DNA from: Armatimonadota bacterium | GTDB lineage: Bacteria; Armatimonadota; UBA10988 | Direction of reading: 5' to 3' | Length of the DNA: 64,000 bases | Assembly: GCA_016235455.1 (NCBI GenBank) | Contig: JACRKZ010000027.1 | Location: 1-64,000 of the forward strand | Shown here: one piece after another, positions 47,097 through 57,397 of the stretch | Position numbering within the stretch: the first letter of the stretch is position 1 | Layout: each line of letters opens with the position of its first letter | Notes under the pieces: generated by a model | Told to the model about the DNA's origin: nothing | Databases searched by the model: none | Seen by the model: only the letters and a program-made list of their open reading frames with translations | Translations under genes and position numbers: made by a program

Positions 47097-48007
47097 GGCG
47101 CGCTCTCCGCCAGCGCCGCAACCAGCGCGCGCGCCGCCTCGAGCAGGGCTGTCATCTCCTCGGGCGTCGGCCGATAGGCGGCGAACTTCTCCAGATCGCA
47201 GCCGTACAGCACGCGCCGGCACAGCGCCACGTCACCCGCGGGCACTTGGCAGTCTTCCAGGCGCCAGGCGATCTCACTGGTGGTCGACACCTCGGCCTGC
47301 ACGGCGAAGTCATCCTGCAAATAGGCCCGCACAATGCGCGACAGGCGCACATGCCAGATGTCCACCTGGCCATCGACGGGCAGGCCCGCGGCGGCCAGTT
47401 CCGCCAGCCGCGCCAGGGCCACGGCCTTGGCGCTGGGTCGCGGCTCGGGCTCTGGCGCCACCACCACCAGCGGCGGCGGCGGCCGGCGCCGGCGCGCCCG
47501 CACGGCGGCGACCAGCAGGCCGAACAGGCAGAGCCCGGCGGCGCCGAGGCACCAGGCGAGCAGCGGGTCGGGCACTTCCACCGGCGGCTTGGGCCCGCGG
47601 ATATCGTCATCGGCATCGGCCGGCCGCACGCGCAGCGCCACTCGGGGCGATGCCTCGGCGCGGCGCTGGCCGTCGGCCGCGTCCTGCCAGATGACGCTGA
47701 ACGGCGCGATGAGCAGTTCGCCGGTCAGGCTGGGCGTCAGCCGGTAGCGGTAGGTGTAGAGCGCGGCGTTGGGCGTGTCCACGCGCTGCGGATCGCCCAC
47801 GGGCACCGCCTCGAACCCACCGAAATCGGGCGGTGTGGGCTCGAAGGGGCCGACCCGCCCGCTCTGCGCGGTGACCACAGCCTCGTAGGTGACGCTCTCA
47901 CCGACGGCGCATTCGGTAGGGGTGACCGAGGCGTTGATGGTCAGGGCCCCATCCTGGGCCCAGGATGGCAGGCACCAGAGCACCAACGCCAGGACCACCC
48001 GCCTCAT
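47093..48007 (-). CDS. BatD-like protein (Ig-like domain, membrane helix, DUF4381-like tail)
   Basis: A 304-residue exported protein (ATG 48007, AAGGAGT nearby). After a signal peptide (RRVVLALVLWCLPSWA), an Ig-like beta domain typical of BatD (INASVTPTECAVGESVTYEAVV; VGPFEPTPPDF) runs to about residue 145, followed by one membrane helix (LLAWCLGAAGLCLFGLLVAA) and a cytoplasmic tail. It likely scaffolds the VWA pair. ATG overlaps the DUF58 stop (TGATG). Confidence 0.75.
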   Translation of the reverse strand: MRRVVLALVLWCLPSWAQDGALTINASVTPTECAVGESVTYEAVVTAQSGRVGPFEPTPPDFGGFEAVPVGDPQRVDTPNAALYTYRYRLTPSLTGELLIAPFSVIWQDAADGQRRAEASPRVALRVRPADADDDIRGPKPPVEVPDPLLAWCLGAAGLCLFGLLVAAVRARRRRPPPPLVVVAPEPEPRPSAKAVALARLAELAAAGLPVDGQVDIWHVRLSRIVRAYLQDDFAVQAEVSTTSEIAWRLEDCQVPAGDVALCRRVLYGCDLEKFAAYRPTPEEMTALLEAARALVAALAESAP

Positions 48008-48926
48008 CACACTCCTTGTCGCAGATAGCGCGCGCGCCGCCGGAAGAAGGCCAACAGCGGCTCCACCAGCGGCCGATCAGTAACCAGGTCGATGCGGTCC
48101 ACCTCGGCGCGACGCAGTTGCTCGACCAACTCGCGGTCGGCCTGAGCCAGCCGCTGCGCGATGGCCGCGCGGGTCGCCGCGTGGGCCAGATCCACCAGGC
48201 GCGTACGGCCACTCTCGGGGTCTTCCAGCCGCCAGAGGCCGTCGGCCGGCAGCGTCTCGGGCGCAGCTTCGCTGCGATCCCTAACGTTGACCGCCACCAG
48301 ATCGTGCCTTCTGGCCAGCAAACGTAACTGCCGCGCGGTCTCGGGGGTCAGCCCGCCCAGGTAGTCCGACACGGCGAACACGGTGCCGCGCCGACGCATG
48401 AGCCGGCCGACGGTCTCCAGGCCCAGGTCGAGCCGGGTGCCGCGCGTGGTCGGCTCGTGGCAGAGCAGTTCGTGCAGCAGCCGCAGAATGTGGCGGCGGC
48501 CCTTCTTGGGCGGGATGATGCGTTCCGCCGACTCGCCACACAACACCAGCCCGACGCTGTCGTTGTTGCTGATGGCGGCAAACGCGATGGCCGCCGCGAA
48601 CTCGGCGGCCAGATGGCGCTTGAGCCGGCCCGCGGTGCCGAACCGCATCGACGCCGACATATCCACCAGCAGCATCACCGTGAGCTGGCGTTCCTCGGCA
48701 TAGAGCTTGACGAATGGCCGACCCAGTCGCGCCGTGGCGTTGTGGTCGATGAGCCTGATGTCGTCGCCCGGCACGTACTCGCGGATCTGGGCGAACTCGA
48801 TGCCGTGGCCCTTGAAGACGCTGTGGTAGCTGCCGGCGAATTGCTCGGCCACCAGCCGGCGCGCGGTGATCTCCAAGCGGCGAATGCGCCGCCAGAGATC
48901 GAGTGGGGTCTCGGACGGCTCACTGC

Positions 48927-48930
<4 letters not shown>
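48007..48930 (-). CDS. DUF58 protein (MoxR-Bat partner)
   Basis: A 307-residue protein starting at GTG 48930, which overlaps the moxR stop (GTGA). HSVFKGHGIEFAQIREYVPGDD followed by IRLIDHNATARLGRPFVK is the DUF58 signature. A degenerate VWA-like region with LLVDMSASM follows. DUF58 proteins are nearly always encoded next to moxR and bind the ATPase. Confidence 0.9.
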
Positions 48931-49913
<983 letters not shown>

Positions 49914-49957
49914 TTCCGCTCCCGTGTCCTGCGGACGTGGACGTCCGCGCGCCCTGG

Positions 49958-50218
49958 TCAGGCAAACGGCGCCAGTTCGATGCCCGACTCGATGAGCATT
50001 TCGGGGATCTCGTCGCGGATCGGATAGGCCACATCGCCGGCCGAGCGGACCAGCGCGCCGTCGATGGGCTCGTTGACCGACTCGCCCCCGCGGTTGGTCA
50101 GGTTGCCCGCGGCGACCGCGGCGTTCAGCTTCTCGAGCAACGCATCGTCGGCCAGGGTCAGTTCCTGCTGCGTCTCGGGACAGCGCAGGATCTCCAGCAT
50201 CAGACTATCGAGTTTCAC
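49958..50218 (-). CDS. Trm112-like small protein with lost zinc ligands
   Basis: An 86-residue protein, GTG start 50218 with GGAGGG five to six bases upstream. LMLEILRCPETQQELTLAD and VAYPIRDEIPEMLIE match the Trm112/UPF0434 (YcaR) fold. The usual CPxC knuckle is CPET, so only one Cys remains, and the second Cys pair is absent. It may act as a methyltransferase partner subunit without zinc. It lies 18 bases after the DinB-like gene. Confidence 0.75.
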   Translation of the reverse strand: MKLDSLMLEILRCPETQQELTLADDALLEKLNAAVAAGNLTNRGGESVNEPIDGALVRSAGDVAYPIRDEIPEMLIESGIELAPFA

Positions 50219-50236
50219 GGTGGCCCTCCGGCACAA

Positions 50237-50734
50237 TCAGATGAAGCGGCCCGGTCGCACGCCGGCGATACGCGCCAAGACCGAGAGCTGCCCCTTGTGG
50301 TGCATGACATGCAGCGCGGCACGGCCCCAGGCCTGCCCGCCGGTCAAGCGGCCCAGCGGCAGGTCGCGCTCGACCGCCAGGTCGGCATCGTCGGCGGCCT
50401 GCAGCAGGGCGATGGTCTTGGGTACACGCTCGGCCAGCGCCGCGCGCAGTTCCGGCACCGTGGCGGTGGCCAGCGCGGTGCTCACTTCGCGCACCTGGTC
50501 GAACGAGCCTTGCCCGCACAGCACCAGCGGCACCTCGTGACAGGCCACGACGAGATGCGCCATGAGCTGCCCCATGGGCATGGCGGCCTCGTCCTTGGGG
50601 CCGTCGGCGGTCTCGAACGTGCCCTGCCACAGCGGCTCGCGCAGGTTGGCCGGCTCATCGGGAATGACCTTGAACAGGTTCTCGAGGTTGGCCAGCAGCG
50701 GTTCCCACACACCTAGCAGATCGTCTCGCGTCAT
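50237..50734 (-). CDS. DinB-superfamily protein
   Basis: A 165-residue four-helix-bundle protein. Conserved His residues in LMAHLVVACHEV and LHVMHHKGQLSV give the DinB metal site pattern (three His). DinB-like proteins include thiol-S-transferases and other metal-dependent enzymes; the exact reaction cannot be told. It is the probable first gene of the run that leads into moxR, and is divergent from the chorismate-mutase-like lipoprotein. Confidence 0.75.
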   Translation of the reverse strand: MTRDDLLGVWEPLLANLENLFKVIPDEPANLREPLWQGTFETADGPKDEAAMPMGQLMAHLVVACHEVPLVLCGQGSFDQVREVSTALATATVPELRAALAERVPKTIALLQAADDADLAVERDLPLGRLTGGQAWGRAALHVMHHKGQLSVLARIAGVRPGRFI

Positions 50735-50828
50735 CGTTGGCTCCGGGATCGAAGGTTAGTGTGCCTGCCCCGGGACGTCAAGGCAGGAGGCAGAAGGAGC
50801 CCACCGTCAAACCGCCAATGCTCCGAGC

Positions 50829-51269
50829 ATGCGCAGACTGATCCTGACCTTGCTGGCCGCCCTCCTGCTGGCCGGCTGCTCCAAGACTCCGCCCCCGACC
50901 GCGATGCCACCCGCGGCTCCGGTCGCCAAGGCCCCCGCCTCGCCGGCCGAAGCCGAGATCGACCTGCACCGCGCCGCGATCGACGCCATCGACGCGCAGG
51001 TGGTCGACCTGCTCAGCCAGCGCGCCGAGCACGCCCTGGCCATCGGCCGGGCGCGCGCCGCGGCGGGCATCGCGCCGTCGTCGGCCAAGGGCCGGCAGCA
51101 GGTGGTCATCGACCGCGCCAAACAGCACGCCAAACCGCCGCTGCCGCCCGAGTCCGCGGGCCGCATCTACCAGACCGTCATCGCCGAGATGGTGGCGCTG
51201 CAGGCCAAGGACGCCGCCCAGACGGGCGTGGCTAGCCCTCAGCCAGCGCCCGCGCCTGAGGCGAAGTAG
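50829..51269 (+). CDS. Chorismate mutase type II-like lipoprotein
   Basis: A 146-residue protein. MRRLILTLLAALLLAGCS is a lipoprotein signal with Cys at residue 17, so the protein is anchored outside the cytoplasm. RAAIDAIDAQVVDLLSQRAEHA, then IGRARAAAG and GRQQVVIDRA match AroQ chorismate mutase with key Arg residues kept (R-x-x-I-D, SQR, GRQQ). The usual Lys is Arg (IGRAR) and the following Glu is Gln. Secreted chorismate mutases exist in other bacteria (*AroQ), but a lipoprotein form is unusual. Activity is unproven because of the substitutions. Confidence 0.68.
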   Translation: MRRLILTLLAALLLAGCSKTPPPTAMPPAAPVAKAPASPAEAEIDLHRAAIDAIDAQVVDLLSQRAEHALAIGRARAAAGIAPSSAKGRQQVVIDRAKQHAKPPLPPESAGRIYQTVIAEMVALQAKDAAQTGVASPQPAPAPEAK

Positions 51270-51651
51270 GCACGAGCTGCATCAGCTCGATGCGGTTGCC
51301 GTCGGGATCGGTCAGCCAGTACTGCAGGTTGCCGTCCTTGCCGCGGTTGGCCTCGCCGGTGATAGCCATGCCGCGTGACGCCAGTTCGGCCAAGGTGGCC
51401 GGCATGTCGTCGACTTCCAGGCACAGGTGACGGTAGCTGGGGCTGTCGGCGCTGCCCTCGGCGCTGCGGCCGCCAGGGAAAAGCTCGACGAACCCGCCGC
51501 TGTTCCCGACCAGCAGGTAGACGATCCAAGGCCGGCCGTCGTCGTGGTTCAGCCTGAACGCCTCGCGCAGCCCGAGCTTGGCCACGTAGAAGTCCAGTGA
51601 CGCCTCCAGGTCGGCGATGGCATAGGCCGTGTGGCCCAGGCGAGTGATCAT
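51232..51651 (-). CDS. VOC-superfamily (glyoxalase-like) protein
   Basis: A 139-residue protein with the paired beta-alpha-beta-beta-beta repeats of VOC metalloenzymes: LGHTAYAIADLEASLDFYV (His ligand), FVELFPGG (Glu), YRHLCLEVDDM (His), WLTDPDGNRIELMQL (Glu), which is the lactoylglutathione-lyase-like arrangement. It may be a glyoxalase I or related isomerase. The 3' end overlaps the lipoprotein gene by 38 bases on the opposite strand. Confidence 0.85.
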   Translation of the reverse strand: MITRLGHTAYAIADLEASLDFYVAKLGLREAFRLNHDDGRPWIVYLLVGNSGGFVELFPGGRSAEGSADSPSYRHLCLEVDDMPATLAELASRGMAITGEANRGKDGNLQYWLTDPDGNRIELMQLVPTSPQARALAEG

Positions 51652-51818
51652 GTGCGCGTCCTCCTGGCGCCGTGCTTAGGCCGCGAGCGCGCGTTTCCTT
51701 CCGCGGTCGCCGGCTGGGACCGACGGGCGCGGGGCCGGGCCGCCCTGACACCGATTCGACTCGCGGCGAGGTGACAGCAGGCAACGCCAGAAGGTACACT
51801 CACCGCAGGACGCGACCG

Positions 51819-52691
51819 ATGATCGAACATCCCGAAGCCGTACTCCTCGCCCGCCAGCTTACAGAGCATGTCGTCGGCCGGCGCATCGCCGAGGCCGTGC
51901 GTGGCAACTGGCCGCACAAGTTCGCCTTCTACTCTGGCGAGCCCGCCTGGTATGCCGAGCGGCTGTGCGAGCAGGAGGTGCGCGCCGCCTGGGCGCGTGG
52001 CGTGCTGATCATGGTTGCCGCGGGCGACGACTGGGTGCTGGTGCTCGGCGGCGGCGGCGAGCGCATCACGCTGCACCCGCCCGGCGCGCCGCGACCGCCC
52101 CGGCATCAACTGTTGCTCGAGTTCGAGGATGGCGCGGCACTGAGCGTGAAGGTGGCCGGCTGGGGCTCGTGCCAGCTATGGACACCGGACCAGGCAGCCA
52201 ACCATGCCTGGTGCGGCTCGCTCGGCTGGCCGCCGTCCGACGAACGGTTTACCGACGACTACTTCCTGGCGCTGTTCGAGCCGCTGGCCGACGACGACGT
52301 GCGCAGCATCAAGGCCTTCCTGATCTCCGATCCCGGCGTCAGCGGCATGGGCAACGGCTACCTGCACGACATGCTGTGGCGGGCCCGACTGCATCCACGC
52401 ACGCGCGCGGCGACACTCGACCGCGAGCAGCGGCTCGCGCTGCACGCCGCGGTGGTGCGCGTGACCCACGACGCGCTGGCCGGTGGCGGGCGCGACGATG
52501 AGTACGACCTGTTCGGCGCCAAGGGCCGATACGCGCGGCGTCTCTGCGCCAGGACCGTGGGCGCGACCTGCACCGCCTGCGGCCAGGGCGTCCTCACCAA
52601 GGACAGCTTCCTGGGCGGCTCGGTGTATTGGTGCCCGGTCTGCCAGCCGGAGCCGCCGCGGCCCGAGCCACGCCGGCGCCGGAAGGCCTGA
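51819..52691 (+). CDS. Fpg/Nei-like DNA glycosylase family protein (Pro replaced at N-terminus)
   Basis: A 290-residue protein from ATG 51819 (AGGA eight bases upstream). It resembles Fpg/Nei glycosylases: MIEHPEAVLLARQL at the start, DPGVSGMGNGYLHDMLWRA (H2TH helix region), and a C-terminal zinc finger CTACGQG...CPVCQ. In active Fpg/Nei the residue after Met is a Pro nucleophile; here it is Ile, so strand-cleaving activity may be lost or changed. MIE(L/I)PE-type relatives exist in other bacteria, so this is a subfamily rather than a defect. Confidence 0.78.
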   Translation: MIEHPEAVLLARQLTEHVVGRRIAEAVRGNWPHKFAFYSGEPAWYAERLCEQEVRAAWARGVLIMVAAGDDWVLVLGGGGERITLHPPGAPRPPRHQLLLEFEDGAALSVKVAGWGSCQLWTPDQAANHAWCGSLGWPPSDERFTDDYFLALFEPLADDDVRSIKAFLISDPGVSGMGNGYLHDMLWRARLHPRTRAATLDREQRLALHAAVVRVTHDALAGGGRDDEYDLFGAKGRYARRLCARTVGATCTACGQGVLTKDSFLGGSVYWCPVCQPEPPRPEPRRRRKA

Positions 52692-52746
52692 AGGGACGCC
52701 CCGCGGCACGCCGAAAGCACGGGGAACGTGCCCCGAGGGGTGACCC

Positions 52747-54876
52747 ATGAGCTACCAGGTTGGCCGTCGCGCCGCGTTGGCGCTGTTCCTCTCACTGGCC
52801 TTCGCGGGCCTGTCCATCGGCGCCGTGCCGCGGCCCACGCCGCCCGAGGTGGCCGCCATCCTCGGCAAGCTCGGCGGCAACCGACCCATCACGCCCGCCG
52901 AGATGACCAGGCTGACGGCCTTCTACCACGGCGCCTCGGCGGTGCCCGTCGGCGGCCTGACCTTCGAGGCGCCGGACGAGGAGGACGAGGACACGCCGAT
53001 CACCTTCGAGCCGAACCCCGCGGCGCAACTGGCCGCAGTCCGCGCGCCTACCCCGGACGAGTACCTGGCGCTGGCCAAGGAGGTCAAGGCGCTGTTCGGC
53101 GCGCGGATGTCCGCCGAGGGGCGCGCCGAACTGGACACGCTGCTGACCAAGGCCACGCGCCCCGGCTACGGTGCCGACCTGGGAGTGGTACTGCTGATGC
53201 GCCAGGCAGCGCCGGCGGCGGTCTATGCCATCGCCACCGAGGCGCTCCGTCTTCCCACCGATGGGCTGACCGCGAACAACCTGGGCGTTGCGCTCAAGGG
53301 CCTGCGCGAGTACCCGCGCGCGCTGCGCGTGCTGCTCTACGCCCGTGGCGCCGCGCCCCATCTGGTTCTGCCCATCACCAACCTGGGCTTCGTGCAGGCG
53401 CTCATGGGCGACACGACGACCGGCGAGAGCACGCTGCACGCGGCCGTGGACCGCGATCCCGACGACGCCATCGCCGCCGAAGGCCTGGGCCTGCTGGAGA
53501 TGGCGCGCGGCGATGTGCGCGGCGCTCTGCACCGACTGATGGGCATGATGGGCAAGTCCTTCCTGCCCGGCGGCTCCTCCGCGATCGATGCCGGCCGACA
53601 GATCCTCATGGACGCCGCGTCGGAACAGGACGACGGTGGCCAGGGCGGTGGCGGACAGGGCGGTGCCGCAGCACCCGACGCACCCGTGTCGCATCCGTCG
53701 GGACCGGCGATGGGCAGCAACCCGCCGGACTTCGATGCACCGCCCGATATCACCACGGGCACCAACCTCTGCGCCAACTGGAAGGCTTTTGGCAAGTGGA
53801 TCGAGTCCAGCACCAAGGCCATCGAGCCGGTGGCCCAGGAGTTCGTCACGGTGGCCGCGCGCGGCGGGTTGGCGCGGGCCAGGCTCGAGGCGGTACCCGG
53901 CGTCATGGTGCGCACCCACGAGCGCGAGCGGTTCGCGCTCGACGCACTACGCAAGCGCTGCGAGCAGCAGGACGATGTGCTCTGGCGGCAGAGCAAGATC
54001 GACGAGATGTCGCGCAAGGCCCACACCGACACCGAGCAGCGCATCGAGGCCATCTGGCAGCAGAAAGCCGCGGATCAGCAGGCCTGCGCGCCGCTCAATG
54101 GCGAGCCCTACCGCGCCTGCATGAAGCGCGCCGAGGACCGCGCCTGCGATGCCCGCAACGAGATGATCAACGCGTCCTATGCACCCATCTACCAGGCCTG
54201 GAAGACCTACTACGAGCAGCTGCACAAAGCGCTCTGGGAGTACCACCACTTCTGCGCGCCGTGGCTGCAGGACGTGCACGAGAAGGACCTCAATCGCGAG
54301 TTCAACCTGGAACACGAGATTTTCATCCGCACGCGGGAGAGCATCGCGCGCTCGCGCCTGCACACCAGCCTGCCGGCGTATATCGTCTGGTACTGCGAAA
54401 AGAAGCCAGGCATCCCGCCCAAGCAGGGCACCATCGGCACCTGGACCAACATCGACCCCACCGACTGCCGCAACCCGCCGCTACGCATGGGGCTCGGCCC
54501 GGTCAGCCTGACCGGCGACTGCGACACGCTCAAGTTCGAGGGTGGTGAGGGCCTGGTCACCTCGCTGACCTACAAGATCGGCGGGCCGGAGGTACTGGCC
54601 AACGACGAACTGACCGTGTTCGTGGGGGTGGGCGCCAAAGCCTCGGCCGGGCCGGCCGACCTGAAGGCTCAGCTTGGCCCCTATGTCACCGTCGCCTTCG
54701 ATGACGAGGGCTTCCCGACCATCAAGGACTACGGCGTGCGCAGCGAGCTCAAGGGCGACATCGAGCTCGGTCCAGCCAGCGTCGGCGCCAAGGCTGAAGC
54801 CCGCCTCGGCGCCGAGAGCGGCGTCGACGCGAGCTTCAAGCCCGGCGTCAAGGTCGGCGTTAAGGTGAAGCCTTAG
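52747..54876 (+). CDS. Secreted TPR-containing protein of unknown function
   Basis: A 709-residue exported protein (ATG 52747 behind GAGGGG; signal helix ALALFLSLAFAGLSIGA). TPR-like repeats (about residues 150-275: ANNLGVALKGLREYPRALR, NLGFVQALMGD, LLEMARGDVRGALHR) are followed by a Gly-rich stretch, a charged helical region with paired Cys (LRKRCEQQ, CMKRAEDRACDARNEM), and a beta-rich tail ending GVKVGVKVKP. The tail pattern recalls small beta-barrel or repeat folds. No family recognised. It stands alone, with convergent genes downstream. Confidence 0.72.
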   Translation: MSYQVGRRAALALFLSLAFAGLSIGAVPRPTPPEVAAILGKLGGNRPITPAEMTRLTAFYHGASAVPVGGLTFEAPDEEDEDTPITFEPNPAAQLAAVRAPTPDEYLALAKEVKALFGARMSAEGRAELDTLLTKATRPGYGADLGVVLLMRQAAPAAVYAIATEALRLPTDGLTANNLGVALKGLREYPRALRVLLYARGAAPHLVLPITNLGFVQALMGDTTTGESTLHAAVDRDPDDAIAAEGLGLLEMARGDVRGALHRLMGMMGKSFLPGGSSAIDAGRQILMDAASEQDDGGQGGGGQGGAAAPDAPVSHPSGPAMGSNPPDFDAPPDITTGTNLCANWKAFGKWIESSTKAIEPVAQEFVTVAARGGLARARLEAVPGVMVRTHERERFALDALRKRCEQQDDVLWRQSKIDEMSRKAHTDTEQRIEAIWQQKAADQQACAPLNGEPYRACMKRAEDRACDARNEMINASYAPIYQAWKTYYEQLHKALWEYHHFCAPWLQDVHEKDLNREFNLEHEIFIRTRESIARSRLHTSLPAYIVWYCEKKPGIPPKQGTIGTWTNIDPTDCRNPPLRMGLGPVSLTGDCDTLKFEGGEGLVTSLTYKIGGPEVLANDELTVFVGVGAKASAGPADLKAQLGPYVTVAFDDEGFPTIKDYGVRSELKGDIELGPASVGAKAEARLGAESGVDASFKPGVKVGVKVKP

Positions 54877-54942
54877 GCTCGGCGCTGCCAGCCATAGCGG
54901 TGGCACTGGCGCCGGGCTGTGCCGTCTGAGTCTGCGCGGCCA

Positions 54943-55281
54943 TCAATGCACCCGGTCGGTGCCCATCGGGCCGATGCCCTTGGCTTTCATCTCCTCGGTG
55001 ATGACTGGTGGCTCCGGCCTGGCCAGGCCCAGGCGCTCCTGGTCGGCGCCGCCAGGCGGCTCGACGGTCGTACCCAGCGAGCCACCCTCGCCTTCCTTGG
55101 CGTACCGGCGCTCGTTGACCCTGCCTTTGGCGGCCTCGTCGATGCGCTCGCGCGGCACCTCGTATTCGCCGCGGGAGGCGGGGCTCACCACCCACCAGCC
55201 CAGGCCGCCAACCACCAGCAACACCGCCAGCGCCAGGCGCAGCTTCTGTCCGGGCTCAAGTTCAGCCATTTCGCTCACCAT
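54943..55281 (-). CDS. Small single-helix membrane protein coupled to a DUF1559 pilin
   Basis: A 112-residue protein with one membrane helix ([19 protein letters not shown], about residues 14-32) and a soluble Glu/Arg- and Pro-rich tail. Its ATG at 55281 lies inside the end of the upstream pilin gene, whose stop is at 55275-55277; an alternative ATG is at 55269. The overlap implies coupled translation, so it may work with that pilin-like protein. No family recognised. Confidence 0.65.
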   Translation of the reverse strand: MVSEMAELEPGQKLRLALAVLLVVGGLGWWVVSPASRGEYEVPRERIDEAAKGRVNERRYAKEGEGGSLGTTVEPPGGADQERLGLARPEPPVITEEMKAKGIGPMGTDRVH

Positions 55282-56027
55282 CCGGTCGTGTCCGCATAGG
55301 TCTCGCGCGCGGGGCAGATGGCGTGCTTGCCATCGCCGGTCATGAACCAGTCGAGCTTGACCCACTTGACGTGTCCGTCGCAGAAGGTGACGTTCTGACC
55401 GCCCATATGGCGCGAGCTGAGCATGTTGTAGACCTCGGCCCACGACGTGGCGCCCGGCTCGATGTACGGCCCATTGCCGTGCACGCCACCCGCGTAGTCA
55501 CCATCGCTGTCCTCGTTGAACGAGATGCCCTCGCCGAAGGCCAGGATCTGCGCCGGGTCTTTGATGGTGGCGTCGCTGGCGCGACCGCCAGGTCCGCCGC
55601 CGTAGTTGCACAAGGCCTCCTGGTTCTTCACGTAGTGGCCGTAGATCTGCGGCACGGCGTTGCCATAGGCGGCGGCATTGCCCCAGAACCGCCCGCTGCG
55701 CACCGAGCCGTCGGCGAACGTGACGTTGGTGTAGTCCGCCTGGGTCACCGCGGCATGGCCGCTGCTCGGGCATTGCAGGATCTGGCCGTTCTTCAGGTAT
55801 GGGTCGAGGTCCACATGCCACTCGTACCAGGTCGGCATGTACCAGCCGTCGTAGTCCTGCAGATAGAGGCCCAGCGCCGTGCCAAGCTGCTTCATGTTCG
55901 AGGCGCAACTGGTTTGGCGCGCCTTCTCTCTGGCCTTGGCAAAGACCGGGAACAGAATGGCTGCGAGGATGGCGATGATGGCAATCACCACCAGCAGCTC
56001 GATCAGCGTGAATCCACGTCGTCGCAT
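55275..56027 (-). CDS. DUF1559 pilin-like protein (upstream of small TM gene)
   Basis: A 250-residue protein (ATG 56027, AGGAG at -9). Leader MRRRG, pilin helix, [17 protein letters not shown], and the H-X9-DG motif as [14 protein letters not shown]. The variable region includes [14 protein letters not shown]. It is one of two minus-strand pilin genes here; a 25-base gap separates it from the upstream copy, so they are likely co-transcribed. Confidence 0.9.
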   Translation of the reverse strand: MRRRGFTLIELLVVIAIIAILAAILFPVFAKAREKARQTSCASNMKQLGTALGLYLQDYDGWYMPTWYEWHVDLDPYLKNGQILQCPSSGHAAVTQADYTNVTFADGSVRSGRFWGNAAAYGNAVPQIYGHYVKNQEALCNYGGGPGGRASDATIKDPAQILAFGEGISFNEDSDGDYAGGVHGNGPYIEPGATSWAEVYNMLSSRHMGGQNVTFCDGHVKWVKLDWFMTGDGKHAICPARETYADTTGW

Positions 56028-56052
56028 GGTCGCAACTCCTTGACGCGTGCGG

Positions 56053-56712
56053 CTAGGGGATGGTGTACGCCGAGCGAGGCAGAGCATCGACCATGACCTG
56101 CGCCTTGACGTGGCCGTCGTAGAACAGCAGGTTGCAGGTCTCGTTGTGGCGCCAGTACTCCCAGACGCGCGCGGGATAGGCGCGCCACTGCGTCAGGTTG
56201 AGCGTCTGGCCAGTCTGCGGGCAGAGCATGTCGCCGTTGTCGTCGAGCCGCGTCTCCCAGGAGTCGTGGACGACGATCTTGTCGGACGGCGCGGTGACCA
56301 CCGCGTCGGTCTTGTTCTCGTAGTAGCCGTTGAGGCCGTAGTTGGCGTTGACGCCGTTGTCGGCACCGCCGGTCGAGCCGGCGGAGTCGGTCGACGCGGC
56401 GCTCGGGCAGCGGAAGATCTGCTGGCTCTTGGCATACGGCTCATAGAAGCGGCCCCAGTAGGCGGTGCCGGCGGCCCAGGTGTTCCAACTCGCGCCGTTG
56501 ACATACCACGGCGTCGTCTCGTCGTAGTCCTGCCGGTACTGGATCATGGCCAGGCCGATCTGCTTGAGGTTACTCGAGCAGCTCGACTGGCGAGCCTTCT
56601 CACGGGCTTTGGCAAAGACGGGGAACAGGATCGCCGCGAGGATGGCGATGATCGCGATCACCACCAGCATTTCGATCAGCGTGAACCCTCGACGCCGGTT
56701 CTGATTGTGCAT
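56053..56712 (-). CDS. DUF1559 pilin-like protein (first of the pair)
   Basis: A 219-residue protein (ATG 56712, GAGAGGGACC upstream). The helix reads [19 protein letters not shown] (M in place of L) and is followed by [20 protein letters not shown]; the H-X9-DG motif is [15 protein letters not shown]. The body ([20 protein letters not shown]) differs from the other five copies. It begins the two-pilin, one-small-protein set. Confidence 0.9.
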   Translation of the reverse strand: MHNQNRRRGFTLIEMLVVIAIIAILAAILFPVFAKAREKARQSSCSSNLKQIGLAMIQYRQDYDETTPWYVNGASWNTWAAGTAYWGRFYEPYAKSQQIFRCPSAASTDSAGSTGGADNGVNANYGLNGYYENKTDAVVTAPSDKIVVHDSWETRLDDNGDMLCPQTGQTLNLTQWRAYPARVWEYWRHNETCNLLFYDGHVKAQVMVDALPRSAYTIP

Positions 56713-56839
56713 GGTCCCTCTCCCATCGCCGGCCACCCTGGGTCGGCGTGACAGGTTCAGGGTCGGGCACGGAGGTTAGCGATCAGAGAACGGCGGATGA
56801 GTCCCGCGCTGGTCCGCGGCCAAGGTTGCGCGAAGCGGC

Positions 56840-56878
56840 AAAACGCCCACGGCGCACCGTCTGGTGCGCCGTGGGCGT
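56840..56878 (-). terminator. Strong terminator of cheW
   Basis: A perfect 16-bp stem (56843-56858 with 56863-56878) and a four-base loop; on the minus strand it is followed by a T-run (TTTTGCC). It lies 25 bases after the cheW stop and separates the chemosensory genes from the pilin genes. Confidence 0.88.
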
Positions 56879-56902
56879 CTCTACCCGGGTTGGGCCCAGT
56901 GG

Positions 56903-57376
56903 TCAGAGGCTGCGCGTGGCCGTGGCTGACCGGTACCAGTCCGCCAGCGCCGGCAGGTCCAGGATGCGCAGCATCCGTCGCCCGACAGCGGCCACGGCGG
57001 CCACGCCGGTACTGCGGTGGCCTTCCTCACTGGCGCGGTCCAGTTCGCTCTGATGCAGCCCGACCACCTCGCCGGTGCGGTCGACCCGTAGACCGAACCA
57101 CACCGCGCCTGGGCCTGTCGTGGCCGCGGCGACGATCACCGGCGAGTGCGACGAGGCCGGCGGGCAGGGCAGGTCCAGGCAGGCCGCCAGGTCGAGCACG
57201 AGCAACGCTCGCCCACCGACCGTGGTGACGCCCAGCACACCAGGCGGCGCATCCGGCAAGGGGTTCGCACGCGCCAGGCTGGTCACTCCCTTGACGCTGT
57301 CCAGCGGCAGAACGTACTCTTGCGCGCCCAGACGGCAGCCCAGGTAGAGATGGCTGTGGCTCGTGGCGACAGTCAT
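56903..57376 (-). CDS. cheW: CheW-like chemotaxis coupling protein
   Basis: A 157-residue CheW-domain protein (ATG 57376, AAGG eight bases upstream). YLGCRLGAQEYVLPLDSVKGVT, then PLPDAPPGVLGVTTVGGRALLVLDLA and the C-terminal RMLRILDLPALAD match CheW, which joins receptors to the CheA kinase. CheA is not in the window. It is 21 bases after the receptor gene on the same strand. Confidence 0.88.
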   Translation of the reverse strand: MTVATSHSHLYLGCRLGAQEYVLPLDSVKGVTSLARANPLPDAPPGVLGVTTVGGRALLVLDLAACLDLPCPPASSHSPVIVAAATTGPGAVWFGLRVDRTGEVVGLHQSELDRASEEGHRSTGVAAVAAVGRRMLRILDLPALADWYRSATATRSL

Positions 57377-57397
57377 CGTGGTCACCTTCCTGGCAAC

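Noticed and set aside
54860..54943. A 27-codon frame ([20 protein letters not shown]...) starting at the stop of the small membrane protein gene
   Set aside because: The TGATG overlap is attractive, but the peptide is low-complexity, overlaps the end of the convergent TPR gene, and nothing else supports translation.
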